Numbered from the stretch's first letter, positions 26,567 through 35,375 are shown. The stretch: DNA of 35,755 bases from an uncultured Clostridium sp. (GCA_946548575.1 CAMNPT010000010.1:1-35755); one strand, 5' to 3'. The notes: generated by a model from the letters alone, not told the origin. Numbers and translations are program-made.

Positions 26567-27031
26567 TTAATTTTTTACTATTTTAACTTCATAAACCATA
26601 CCACTATTATCATGATAAGTAATTAAATTACACTTATATGTTTGACTAAATTGATTATTACTTGCATTTTCTAAAAATGTATTTATCTTGGTTAAAGAAT
26701 TAACATTACCTTTTACATTTGCCTCATCTTTTCCGTCAACACTAACAACAACCTTATAATCAGAATCATATAAAGAATTATCTTTGTACTTTTCATTATG
26801 TTCTCTTGCCCTGCTAATCATAGAAACTACCTCATAAATTGATAGGTCATTTCTTCCTTCATATACATTATATTGGGCATTATATTCAGTTATCTGACTT
26901 TGGGTAATTGTTTCATAATTTCTTTTAGCTTCAGTACTAAAACTAGAATACAAATAAGCAAATAATGTTAGAATTAATACACCTATTAAAGTTCCTGCAG
27001 CCATCAATAATGCATTTGATGCATTCTCCAA
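26567..27031 (-). CDS. Small pilin-like protein with TTG start
   Basis: Pilus subunit-like protein of 154 residues. The start chosen is TTG at 27031: GGAGGTGATT, a near-perfect anti-Shine-Dalgarno complement, lies 8 nt upstream, and translation from there gives (M)ENASNALLMAAGTLIGVLILT, matching the conserved leader of its neighbours. An upstream GTG at 27046 would put five extra residues over the ribosome binding site. The extracellular part has ITEYNAQYNVYEGRNDLSIYEVVSMI, again the YEG block of this family, and AKYNCNLITYHDN-like C-terminal strands. It begins 17 bp after the stop of the 171-residue pilin gene. Confidence 0.78.
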   Translation of the reverse strand: MENASNALLMAAGTLIGVLILTLFAYLYSSFSTEAKRNYETITQSQITEYNAQYNVYEGRNDLSIYEVVSMISRAREHNEKYKDNSLYDSDYKVVVSVDGKDEANVKGNVNSLTKINTFLENASNNQFSQTYKCNLITYHDNSGMVYEVKIVKN

Positions 27032-27048
27032 AACAATCACCTCCACAT

Positions 27049-27564
27049 TCAGACATCTAATTCATTGGTTTGTTTAGTTTCCTTTGTTAGCAAATTTGTT
27101 ATGCTAAACAGCATTTTACTAATTCTCCCACCTTCATTTTCAAATTCAACTTTAACACATTTAAAACTATATTTTTTATTTTTTACTCTTTCATCAAGAT
27201 TTTTAAAATTTACCAATTTTATGTCTATTTCACTTTTTCCATTTTCACCTTTTTCGCCATACATATTACATAATTTTTCAATATTTTTTTCAATTTTATA
27301 ATATCCAGGCTCACCATTATTATATTTTTCATTATTATCTTCAATTTTATTATATAAGCTTTTTATTTTATTTAAAGTTAAATCACTTTTATCATATGCA
27401 GTATATTGGTTGTTAAATTTTACAACCTGTGCTTGTTCTTTAGATTGAGTTTCAGATTTTTCATATTCATTTAAATTACTAAAGAACAATGTAAAAGAAC
27501 TAATTACAAGTATAGATATTAAAACTCCTCCTGCAATTAATAACGCTTTTGAAGCATTTTCCAT
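27049..27564 (-). CDS. Small pilin-like protein
   Basis: A 171-residue protein, first of the pilin run after the TadB/C platform gene (12 bp). MENASKALLIAGGVLISILVISSFTLFF is leader plus helix, followed by KEQAQVVKFNNQYTAYDKSDLTLNKIKSLYNKI, the QYTAYDKSDLT segment aligning with the YEG motif of its paralogues, and a C-terminal beta-rich part (YSFKCVKVEFENEGGRISKM). AGGAGG 6 nt upstream of ATG. Paralogue of the genes at 26567-27031, 25594-26007 and 25213-25572. Confidence 0.78.
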   Translation of the reverse strand: MENASKALLIAGGVLISILVISSFTLFFSNLNEYEKSETQSKEQAQVVKFNNQYTAYDKSDLTLNKIKSLYNKIEDNNEKYNNGEPGYYKIEKNIEKLCNMYGEKGENGKSEIDIKLVNFKNLDERVKNKKYSFKCVKVEFENEGGRISKMLFSITNLLTKETKQTNELDV

Positions 27565-27576
27565 AATTTCCTCCTA

Positions 27577-29649
27577 TTATTCTAATGCTGACATTGAACT
27601 AAATGAACTATTCATACTTGTTAATCCTATAAATACAAGTGGAACAATTAAATATCCTACAAATAAGCTTACCATTGGTGCAAAACCAATTACCTTTCCA
27701 ATCATTCCTTTTCTTTTTATAAGTCTTTCATTTGATTCTTTTCTTTTTTCTTGATAATAGTCCCTTTCAGAGTCTAATTCATCAAACGCATCTCTTATTG
27801 GTATCTTTTCAACTGCTGCTTGTAAACTTTCAATAATTCTAATAAGTGGCAAATATGTAACCTCATCTTTCATTGCTTCTAAAGACTCCCATGCTCCTGA
27901 TTCATAGTTATTAACACATTTTGTTATTGGAGCTCTAAATATATTTGAATATCTCTCTAACCATTCAAGAATTATTTCAACATTTACCCTTTCAATTCTC
28001 ATTAGCATAAGTATAATTGTTTGGAATTGCATTACCTCATCTTCCATTTCTAATTGTCTCATTTTTACCTGAAAATATAACAAACCTATTGGTGCCATAT
28101 ATCCAAGAATCATAAATACAAATGCTAATAATATTTCAAACCATTGCAAAAATTCACTATTTATAATTTGTAATTTTTCATATATTCTGTCAACTGCTTT
28201 TGTTATTTCTTCATCTTTTGCTTCTTCATAATATTTTTGCTTTCTTACTGCTTTTTCAATTTGGTCTTTTGTTGTTTTGGTTTTCCCTCTAAATTGATCT
28301 AATATTATATTATCTTGTTCTGTTAATTCATCAGCTTTTTTCTTGTCATTTTCCGATAAACTACCTATTAGGTCATATTCTGTTGTTGGTTCAGTATATA
28401 CATAATTAATCGCAATTACATGCAATTGTGTAAATAAAATAATTGAAGCGAAAAATGATACAATTGCAATTGCAAGTCTGTTCATATATAGCCAATGTAA
28501 TTTTTGTTTTGAAGCTGAATCTTTCAATAAAGTAGTAACTTTTCTATATTCTTTTGTTCCTTCTTTTGGAATAAATAAATCAACAACTTTTTTTACAGGT
28601 TTCTTTTTATATAATTTTTCTTGCCATGGATTTTCAGTGCTTGTATCTATCTGTGTTGAACCATTATCTTTTAATTTTCTTACCAATACATAAGATACAA
28701 ATGTAATAAGTAATATTAATATTTGTACAATCATACCAGCTTTGCCATTATACCAATCTGCTGTAAATGAAAAGTTTGATACAGCCCAGGCTTTTAATGG
28801 TTCCAAAAATAGTACAGGTACAACAGAAATTACAGATAAACTTTGGAAAACATAGTTTAATTTATCTCTTTTTAGAATTTCAAGTTGCATTTCTTGTGTG
28901 ATATTATTTATGTTTTTTAAATAAAGAGATGCTCCATCTACTTTTCTATCTCCAAATTCTTTTGTTAGATATGATATTCCTGCAAATTCTTTTAAAAATG
29001 CATTTGGTGCTATATCATAATATTTTTCAAGTTCCATTTCAGGATCATCTGAAATAAGTATTTCATAGATTTTTTCACCTTGACTTGAAATTTGTTTTTC
29101 ATCATCTTGAGAAACCTGATATATCGCTTCTTCAACCATGTTATATTCATGGTAAGCATGTCTTATTTCTGAAAAAAAATCTAATTGTTCCCTTAATATA
29201 TTGTTATCAATTTTATCAACAGAACCATCTATAAATGTATCAATCATAAATAATTCAAATAGTAATAATATAAACATTAATAAATGATTGTTTTTTGCGA
29301 CTATAATTGTAACAACAATTATTGGTAATAATATTCCAAGTGCTCTTGTTAGTATTTTAGCAGTATCATTTCTTGTTTTATATTCATCGTCTATTTCAAT
29401 AATTTCTAATCTTCTTCTGATTTTTAATACATATCTTCTAATAAACGGAATTTTTAGATATGTTATATATAATTTTTGGAATAAAATTTCACTTGAAAAT
29501 TTCTTTTCCTTTGTTCCTTCTTGTAATTTTTTTATTTGTCTATAATCAGAACTTTGCATTTTTTTAGATAATATAAAATATATTACTGCTATAGCTAGAA
29601 ATGCAACAGTTGATCCTCCCATTATGTAAAATAACATTTGCTTGTTCAC
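27577..29649 (-). CDS. Fused TadB/TadC-like pilus platform protein
   Basis: Inner-membrane platform of the Tad/type IVc pilus, which couples TadA to pilin assembly. At 690 residues it is about twice a single TadB or TadC and has two T2SSF-like halves. First half: transmembrane helix 7-27, pair at about 105-140, soluble REQLDFFSEIRHAYHEYNMVEEAIYQ domain, then helices near 275 and 310-325. Second half: helices near 395 and 510-530, soluble EVMQFQTIILMLMRIERVNVE... domain, and a C-terminal helix (about 660-680). The tandem soluble helical domains with a conserved AIYQ- or ILEWL-type core support a TadB-TadC fusion. It begins 28 bp after tadA. No in-frame CGG. Confidence 0.85.
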   Translation of the reverse strand: MNKQMLFYIMGGSTVAFLAIAVIYFILSKKMQSSDYRQIKKLQEGTKEKKFSSEILFQKLYITYLKIPFIRRYVLKIRRRLEIIEIDDEYKTRNDTAKILTRALGILLPIIVVTIIVAKNNHLLMFILLLFELFMIDTFIDGSVDKIDNNILREQLDFFSEIRHAYHEYNMVEEAIYQVSQDDEKQISSQGEKIYEILISDDPEMELEKYYDIAPNAFLKEFAGISYLTKEFGDRKVDGASLYLKNINNITQEMQLEILKRDKLNYVFQSLSVISVVPVLFLEPLKAWAVSNFSFTADWYNGKAGMIVQILILLITFVSYVLVRKLKDNGSTQIDTSTENPWQEKLYKKKPVKKVVDLFIPKEGTKEYRKVTTLLKDSASKQKLHWLYMNRLAIAIVSFFASIILFTQLHVIAINYVYTEPTTEYDLIGSLSENDKKKADELTEQDNIILDQFRGKTKTTKDQIEKAVRKQKYYEEAKDEEITKAVDRIYEKLQIINSEFLQWFEILLAFVFMILGYMAPIGLLYFQVKMRQLEMEDEVMQFQTIILMLMRIERVNVEIILEWLERYSNIFRAPITKCVNNYESGAWESLEAMKDEVTYLPLIRIIESLQAAVEKIPIRDAFDELDSERDYYQEKRKESNERLIKRKGMIGKVIGFAPMVSLFVGYLIVPLVFIGLTSMNSSFSSMSALE

Positions 29650-29677
29650 TTGCTTTTAGCACCTCCTTGCTCCAAAT

Positions 29678-31632
29678 TTATACTTCTTTTGGACGGCGAC
29701 CTCTTTTTGTACTACTTTCCCCTGCTACTGCAGATACAGGAACTTGTTTACTCCAATGTCTTTGTATGAATTTATTAAATTCTTCTTTATCTGTTTCATC
29801 CATATTAAGTCTCATTTCTCTAATATTAGTTTCAGTAATAGGGTTTGTGATTACATATTCTCCATCAACATATTCTAGTATATTTCTATATATATATAAT
29901 TTTCTATCTGTTATATTTTCGAAATAATGAGTTGCATTATCGAAAAATTTATCAAATTTTCCTTCTAAAGTTTTTTCTTTTCTGTGGTCATATGTATACT
30001 CATTTTTTTCTTCTACAGGAATACATTCTGTTATTCTTTCAACATATCTTTTACCTCTAAAGTCTTTTGTTAAATGAATATCAAAATTAAGTACTTGAAC
30101 AACTTGTTCTTCTGCTGTTTTTTCATTGTTGAATTGTCCTATTCTTAACATAGAGTTTCTTAATGCTGTTACTAAGTTTGGAAATGTTTTAGCATGGTGT
30201 GTAAATAATGTGAATTTAGATGCAACCTGTGCTGCTTGTATCATCCATGCAGCAACAGGGTCTGTTGCAACCTCTCCGGATTATATTTACAGAACCATCT
30301 GTTTTCTTTTGAACATCTAATCCCTCTTGTCCAGAAATTGTTTCTGTCTCCCTTAAAGATAAAATATTTCTTGTTGGATATATTTTTCTTAAGTGAAGCT
30401 CGAATGCAGTTTCCTGAACACGGATATTCATTGTTTCATATATATTTTCTATCATTCCCATAAGCATTGTTGTTTTACCACAACCTTGCTCACCAGTAAT
30501 TGATATAATTCTTGCTCCTTTTACTAAGAATTTTAAAAGTTCTATTGATTCATCTGAACCAACTTCTCCTTTAAACCATTGTTCAAGTGTTGAACGCTTT
30601 ACATCAAATTTTCTTACGAAAAATGCCCATGTTTCTGACATACTTGGTCTAACAACAACAACACGAGAACCATCTTTCATTTCATTAATTTTATATCCAT
30701 TTGTATCAGATAATTGTCCTGGATTATTATATTTGTATATATTTTGACATACCCTTTTTAATTCTGCTTCTGTTCCAAATGATAAAAATGCTAATCTTAT
30801 AGATTTACCTTGGAAGAAAATCCAAATACTATCACATGCTCTTGGAACTTTGTGTTCCATAACCTGATCAAGATAATCTCCTCCATCTGTTTGTGCAACT
30901 TGGCTTAAAAAACTTTCTGGTAGTCCAGAAACTCCGACCAGATACACCATCTATATTCATATCTCTAACTTCGTCAATTGAACTATATCCTTTATATTTT
31001 TGATAAATTCTTTGGACAACAACAGCTAATTTATCTTGAAAAGTTAAAGATAAATTTTCTTTTTCATATATATCTTCAATTTCTTGAGAAGTTATTACAT
31101 AAGAAGGTTTAGTTTCTCCATCAACGTATTTTAATTCAGCTAAATGATATTTTTTTATTAATTCTGTTAATGCTTCATAACCAAATTCTTTTTTAAAACT
31201 ATATATTAAAATATCAAATTTATCCTGTGCTGTTAAAAGTGATGGAACATCAAATGGTATTGACTTAGAAATATTTGTTTCAGTTACACCATATTCTTTT
31301 GCTAAAATATCATATATAAGTTCTTTTACATATTTTTTATCATTAACATCACCATAAGTACAACCTTTTAATGCCTTTTTTAATTCATACTTTTTATTTT
31401 TTCTTCTTTTTAATTCTTCTTCAGATAAACCAATATCATACAAATTGATTTTTGTGATTTCATCTAATCTTCTTTTTACAAATTCTATCATCTTTTCAAT
31501 TGTATATGTTTTATCATCAACATCAATTGTTTCTTGTACTTCAGCTGTTTTTTTCTTTTTTATAACAAAATAAATTAAATATCCTGCAATACCTATAACT
31601 AATATTGTTAAAATGATGTTTGTTATTGTCAT
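29678..31632 (-). CDS. tadA: TadA-type pilus assembly ATPase, two CGGA +1 shifts
   Basis: Secretion ATPase of the GspE/TadA family that drives pilus extension. Start 31632: a membrane anchor (1-25), an N-terminal domain, then CGG A at 30933-30936 (GVSG then shift, giving GVSGGVSGLPESF). The ATPase core has Walker A GEQGCGKT (about 380-387). A second CGG A at 30275-30278 falls inside the Walker B/GEV motif: SVNII then (C)GGA GAG gives IIGEVATDPVAAWM, and the C-terminal THHAKTFPNLVTALRNSM follows. The full product is 650 residues. Read straight, the gene looks like three pieces with neither half a working ATPase. The Gly-Glu of the GEV motif is conserved in the family, supporting Gly as the decoded residue. 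Confidence 0.9.
30275..30278 (-). other. CGGA +1 recoding site in the TadA Walker B/GEV motif
   Basis: ATC CGG AGA in frame after the first shift; ATC (C) GGA GAG GTT gives I-G-E-V. Glycine 452 precedes the catalytic-site Glu453. Confidence 0.85.
30933..30936 (-). other. CGGA +1 recoding site in the TadA N-domain
   Basis: GGT CGG AGT in frame from the start codon; GGT (C) GGA GTT gives GVSGGVSG and continues into the ATPase domain. Glycine 233. Confidence 0.85.
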
Positions 31633-31659
31633 TTAAGTTTCCCTCCTCAATCATTTTGT

Positions 31660-32502
31660 TTAAGCTCTGTATTTTAAATCATTTACTCTATATTCAATAT
31701 TCTCACATGCTCTTTTTACTTCTGATAAAAATATTCCATTTCTATCTTCATAATCTGTTTTTCTGAATTTTAGGAAAAAGTCTGCTACAGTTGCTTCTTC
31801 ACATGATTCAAAAAATAATGTATTATATGGAATTGCTAAAACTCTATTTTTTTCACCCATATATCTTGAAACATTTTTTATTGAATATTTTGAATATGTA
31901 TCATATCTTCCAATTAAAAGTAAAGTTTTTTGAGAGTTTAAAATTGGCATTTTCCCTTTTAATTCCATAAATCGATCTATAGTCGATAATCTTTGACTAA
32001 TACTTGCAATTACCAAATTAGAATTCCCTAATATGTTTTGTACAATATCTGGTCCTAAGTCATTATCAACATCTACAAATACCCAATCATAATAATTGTC
32101 TGCTAAATTTATAATATCTTGGTATATTGTTTTCAATTCATCATATTCTTGTCTTTCTCCCTTGAAGATTTGTAACACCTCTAGCCTATCTTTGTAAACA
32201 GTTTTTGTATAATTTGCAATAGTAGCTGGGGCTACTTTGTTGCTTTTCATCATTCTAGCCAACCCTGTTATACCTTCTTGGACAGCTATATTTGTATTTG
32301 GTCCAAATAAACCTCTATTTGTTTTCGCTTTTCTTTCTTTCCAAAAACACCTATTTAATGTTTCATCATTAAAACCTGTTGAAACAATTAATATTCTATT
32401 ATTGTGTTCTATTGCATAATATGTCGCAATAGCAACCATTGATAAGGTTTTACCAGATTGTTCTTTTCCGCTACTCCAAAATGCTACAATTGACATTGTC
32501 AT
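31660..32502 (-). CDS. TadZ/CpaE-like ParA-family ATPase
   Basis: A 280-residue P-loop protein. SSGKEQSGKTLSMVAIA (residues 10-26) is a deviant Walker A with the signature Lys of ParA/MinD proteins (GKEQSGKT), followed by AIEHNNRILIVSTG and, after the middle, WVFVDVDNDLGPDIVQ (a Walker B-like hhhDxD) and LLLIGRYD. This fits the ParA-like TadZ/CpaE proteins that localise Tad pilus machinery, and the gene order (CpaB, ParA-like, TadA) agrees. Its start overlaps the upstream gene's stop by four bases (ATGA), so the pair are translationally coupled. Confidence 0.78.
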   Translation of the reverse strand: MTMSIVAFWSSGKEQSGKTLSMVAIATYYAIEHNNRILIVSTGFNDETLNRCFWKERKAKTNRGLFGPNTNIAVQEGITGLARMMKSNKVAPATIANYTKTVYKDRLEVLQIFKGERQEYDELKTIYQDIINLADNYYDWVFVDVDNDLGPDIVQNILGNSNLVIASISQRLSTIDRFMELKGKMPILNSQKTLLLIGRYDTYSKYSIKNVSRYMGEKNRVLAIPYNTLFFESCEEATVADFFLKFRKTDYEDRNGIFLSEVKRACENIEYRVNDLKYRA

Positions 32503-33197
32503 TCTCCTTTTTCAATTTTTCTTATTTCTCTTCTAATTGCCGATTCTTTTTCATCTTCTAATATTTGTTCAGAAATATATGTTATACCATCTTTATATTG
32601 TGCACTTAATTTTTTGAATTTTATTTTTCCAACTCTTTGATTTTCGTATATTACACTTAAATCTCCATTTTCTATTGGAAAATAAAATTTTTCCTCTTTC
32701 CATGCTATTTTATAATTCGAAGCAAGGAAATCTAAATAATCCTCTTCTTCTTTAATTATATCTTTTTCAAAAAGTACCTTTGTTAAACTAGTAACATCTT
32801 GTAAACCACTTAATGTTTCTAATCCTTTTTTCAATGAATAATTATCAAAAGAAGTTACAAAATATTTTTTAAATGCCTCATCTAGTTTGAAATTTTTATA
32901 TCCTTCTACATTATCAGTATCTACTAACATGATATCATATTCGATTTTCTTTTCATCTGATATTGCTAAGTATTTCATTATTTCCTCTTCATCATAAAAA
33001 CCAATCGCAACATCTATTTTTTCGAATTCTGTGATATATGTTTTAGTAGGATTTATTGCAGGTACAATATATTTTGCTTTTTGACATATTGTGCTATCAA
33101 CTACTAAAACTTGTTTATTAAACATTGTTAGTATTTTTGCTATATTTAAAATTAAATCTGTTTTATCATAAGCTCCAATAAATCCTATTTTTTTCAT
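32499..33197 (-). CDS. ParA/MinD-like protein with degenerate P-loop
   Basis: A 232-residue protein with a ParA-like opening KKIGFIGAYDKTDLILNIAKILTMFNKQVLVVDST: the first strand, a P-loop position with GAYDKTD instead of KGGVGKT/S, and the second strand with VLVVD. IMLVDTDNVEGY is the Walker B equivalent. The key Lys-Thr pair survives but the signature Lys and glycines do not, so ATP binding is doubtful. It is probably a regulatory partner of the adjacent TadZ-like ATPase, with which it overlaps by four bases. It follows the CpaB gene by 17 bp. Confidence 0.65.
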   Translation of the reverse strand: MKKIGFIGAYDKTDLILNIAKILTMFNKQVLVVDSTICQKAKYIVPAINPTKTYITEFEKIDVAIGFYDEEEIMKYLAISDEKKIEYDIMLVDTDNVEGYKNFKLDEAFKKYFVTSFDNYSLKKGLETLSGLQDVTSLTKVLFEKDIIKEEEDYLDFLASNYKIAWKEEKFYFPIENGDLSVIYENQRVGKIKFKKLSAQYKDGITYISEQILEDEKESAIRREIRKIEKGE

Positions 33198-33214
33198 TAT
33201 ATTCTTCTCTCCTT

Positions 33215-34318
33215 CTATTCGCTAGTTGTTGAATCTGTTGTTGAATCAGGTGTTGAAAGTGATTCTAGATATTCTTTTCTTGAATTCTTTTGATTTGTTA
33301 TACTTTCCTCTATTACTGTTTCTAAATTAGTTTTTGCTTCTTCACCTTGATTAGTAATATTTGAATTTATTTCTTCTCTTCTATCTACACCAATTCTGCT
33401 ATATCTATTTATAATTTCATTTAATGCTTTTTCTAAAATATTAGGATCAGTTTGTAATAAGTTTGAAGTAGAACCATTAACTATATATGTTGGTATTGCA
33501 GCTTTTTGTATTCCAGCATCTGTGTATTTTGTTGCATATAATTTAGCACCTTTTACTTGTGCAACATCAATTATCGCACAACTCATATGTAAAGTTTCAT
33601 CTTCAGAAAGATTAATCCATATTGTGTCATCAGAACTAGCACCGCTTGATTCTGGTATTTCAACTTCTTTTTTAGATACTACAATATAATCTTGACCATT
33701 TGGGAACATAGCTCTTACATCTATATAATCACCTGTTTTTAAATCTGTTGGTAACACAACAACATTATATTCTTGTGTTCTAACATCATCTTGTGCAAAA
33801 TTATCACTTCTACTTATAAATTCTGGTGTTATTATAGTATTTGCCCTCATGCTTACCTTTGCTATTAAAGGAACAGTATTTAATTCAAGATATTCCTTTT
33901 CATTATTCTTTTCGATATAATAGTTTTCTGTCTCTGTTTCTTTAATAACTTCATATTCTTGTTTATCTTTTTTTATGTATAATTTTGTATTTCCATTTTT
34001 GTCACTTTTTGTATAAATCTCATTTCCTTCTTTATCTTTTAATGAATAATTCTTTATTTTTTCTTCCTCACCTAAAGCATTAGATGGAATAAGATTTTTA
34101 TAAAATGTTTTTTTCACAAGCATATCTTTAGTAATTACTTGTCCAGAACTTATATCTTGATTAAGTACATAAACATCTAATTTATCATTTTCTACAGAAC
34201 TTTTATTTATTAATTGTAATAATAGTAATGCTATTACAGCTCCCGAAATCAGTAGCATTACTACCATCCCTAATAAAAATGAATTTCTTGCCTTTCTTTG
34301 CATTGGATTTGATGCCAT
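33215..34318 (-). CDS. CpaB/RcpC-like pilus assembly protein (SAF domain)
   Basis: First gene of the pilus operon. It has 367 residues: an N-terminal transmembrane helix (about 12-35), then a SAF-type domain starting VYVLNQDISSGQVITKDMLVKK (about 50-71), the periplasmic/extracellular CpaB signature, with a second conserved block VVVLPTDLKTGDYIDVRAMFP. A Ser/Thr/Asp-rich C-terminal tail ends the protein. CpaB-type proteins are assembly factors of Tad/Flp pili, and in Gram-positives the SAF domain faces the cell wall. Ribosome binding site AGGAGG; promoter at 34379-34407. Confidence 0.85.
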   Translation of the reverse strand: MASNPMQRKARNSFLLGMVVMLLISGAVIALLLLQLINKSSVENDKLDVYVLNQDISSGQVITKDMLVKKTFYKNLIPSNALGEEEKIKNYSLKDKEGNEIYTKSDKNGNTKLYIKKDKQEYEVIKETETENYYIEKNNEKEYLELNTVPLIAKVSMRANTIITPEFISRSDNFAQDDVRTQEYNVVVLPTDLKTGDYIDVRAMFPNGQDYIVVSKKEVEIPESSGASSDDTIWINLSEDETLHMSCAIIDVAQVKGAKLYATKYTDAGIQKAAIPTYIVNGSTSNLLQTDPNILEKALNEIINRYSRIGVDRREEINSNITNQGEEAKTNLETVIEESITNQKNSRKEYLESLSTPDSTTDSTTSE

Positions 34319-34378
34319 AACGTTTCCTCCTTAAAATTTATTTTTTATATATTTTTCTACAAAATATTCTCTTATTTT

Positions 34379-34407
34379 ATTTTAACTCAAACCATTTTCA
34401 AAATCAA
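34379..34407 (-). promoter_or_regulatory. Sigma-A promoter of the pilus operon
   Basis: TTGATT (34402-34407), 17 nt, TAAAAT (34379-34384) on the minus strand, about 60 bp upstream of the CpaB start and just past the stop of the cof gene. Confidence 0.55.
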
Positions 34408-34422
34408 TATTATTAGTTGTTG

Positions 34423-35310
34423 TTACGAAAAATTAATATTTTTGTAATATTTTTGTAATATTTTTGATACACCATCTTCAAAATTTGCTGGTGCAACATC
34501 ATTCGCACCTTCAAAATCTTGCATAACACTTCCCTTCATAGCTATTCCTAAACCAGCATTTTCTATCATTTTTCTATCATTTATATTATCTCCAATTGCA
34601 ATCACATCCTGCCTATCAATATTTATTTTTTTCATCAAATATTCAATAGCATTCCATTTATCAACATTAGCAAGTGAAATTTCAGTATAATAATATTCTA
34701 TTGGAATATCTTCTGTTCCATGTTTTATCATCTTTCTAGACATGTGAGAAACCTCTAAAAATTCTATTCCTTTGATTTTTTTTATTTTTTTAAGAATAGC
34801 ATTAAATACAGATTTATTTTTGTCACATATTGTAATTTTTATAAAATTTTCTTCTTCAGTATTTTTTATATATTCCTCCATATCTTTAACAATATTTATA
34901 TTTGTTTTTTTATTTTCATCTTTTTTTAAATTCTCTTTATAATAATACAAAACATTATATTCTAAAGAAGTTGAAAGGATTGTTTTATCTGTATACACAT
35001 TATAAGAAATACTATTTTCTTCACAAATTCTAATAATTTTTAAAAGTTTTCGCTTAGATAAAGTTTTTTTGTATATTATTTCATCATTTTTAATATCATA
35101 AATGATAGCACCATTTCCTGCAATAAAATAATTTTCGCTTCCAATTTCGCTTGCAATTGTTTTTATTGAATCTATTGGTCTTCCTGATGCAATTATTATA
35201 TCTGTTCCATTTTCAATTATTTTTTTTGTTGTTTTTTTTGTTTCTATTGATACCTCTCCATATTGATTTAGTAATGTACCATCTAAATCAACTGCTATTA
35301 ACTTATACAT
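34423..35310 (-). CDS. Cof-type HAD-IIB phosphatase
   Basis: A 295-residue HAD-superfamily hydrolase that dephosphorylates sugar phosphates, nucleotides or flavin-type substrates; specificity is unknown. Motif I DLDGTLL (8-14) with the nucleophile Asp8, motif II IIASGRP, motif III region around the Lys in NVDKWNAIEYL, and motif IV AIGDNINDRKMIENAG with the Asp pair. The C2-type cap lies between about 85 and 190. The final SKILQKYYKNINFS is encoded by an 11-bp tandem repeat (34435-34467). Single gene with promoter at 35345-35374. Confidence 0.9.
   Translation of the reverse strand: MYKLIAVDLDGTLLNQYGEVSIETKKTTKKIIENGTDIIIASGRPIDSIKTIASEIGSENYFIAGNGAIIYDIKNDEIIYKKTLSKRKLLKIIRICEENSISYNVYTDKTILSTSLEYNVLYYYKENLKKDENKKTNINIVKDMEEYIKNTEEENFIKITICDKNKSVFNAILKKIKKIKGIEFLEVSHMSRKMIKHGTEDIPIEYYYTEISLANVDKWNAIEYLMKKINIDRQDVIAIGDNINDRKMIENAGLGIAMKGSVMQDFEGANDVAPANFEDGVSKILQKYYKNINFS
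34435..34467 (-). repeat. Three-copy 11-bp tandem repeat at the 3' end of the cof gene
   Basis: AATATTTTTGT occurs at 34435-34445 and 34446-34456, and a third copy (34457-34467) differs at its last base. It lies within the last codons of the Cof gene. Because 11 is not a multiple of 3, gain or loss of a copy would change the C-terminus. Confidence 0.8.
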
Positions 35311-35344
35311 ATTTTATTTTCCTTTCTCGATTTTATCAGACTTC

Positions 35345-35374
35345 ATTATACAAATATTTTATAAAATTTGTCAA
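35345..35374 (-). promoter_or_regulatory. Sigma-A promoter of the cof gene
   Basis: TTGACA (35369-35374), 18 nt, TATAAT (35345-35350) on the minus strand. The adjacent palindromic element begins two bases upstream of the -35. Confidence 0.8.
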
Positions 35375-35375
35375 A

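Noticed and set aside
11316..30936. Frame breaks as sequencing or assembly errors, or as pseudogenes
   Set aside because: All nine have the identical context CGGA, none is in a homopolymer run, the shifted frames stay open and family-like, and normal out-of-frame CGGA strings elsewhere cause no breaks. Raw reads would settle it finally.
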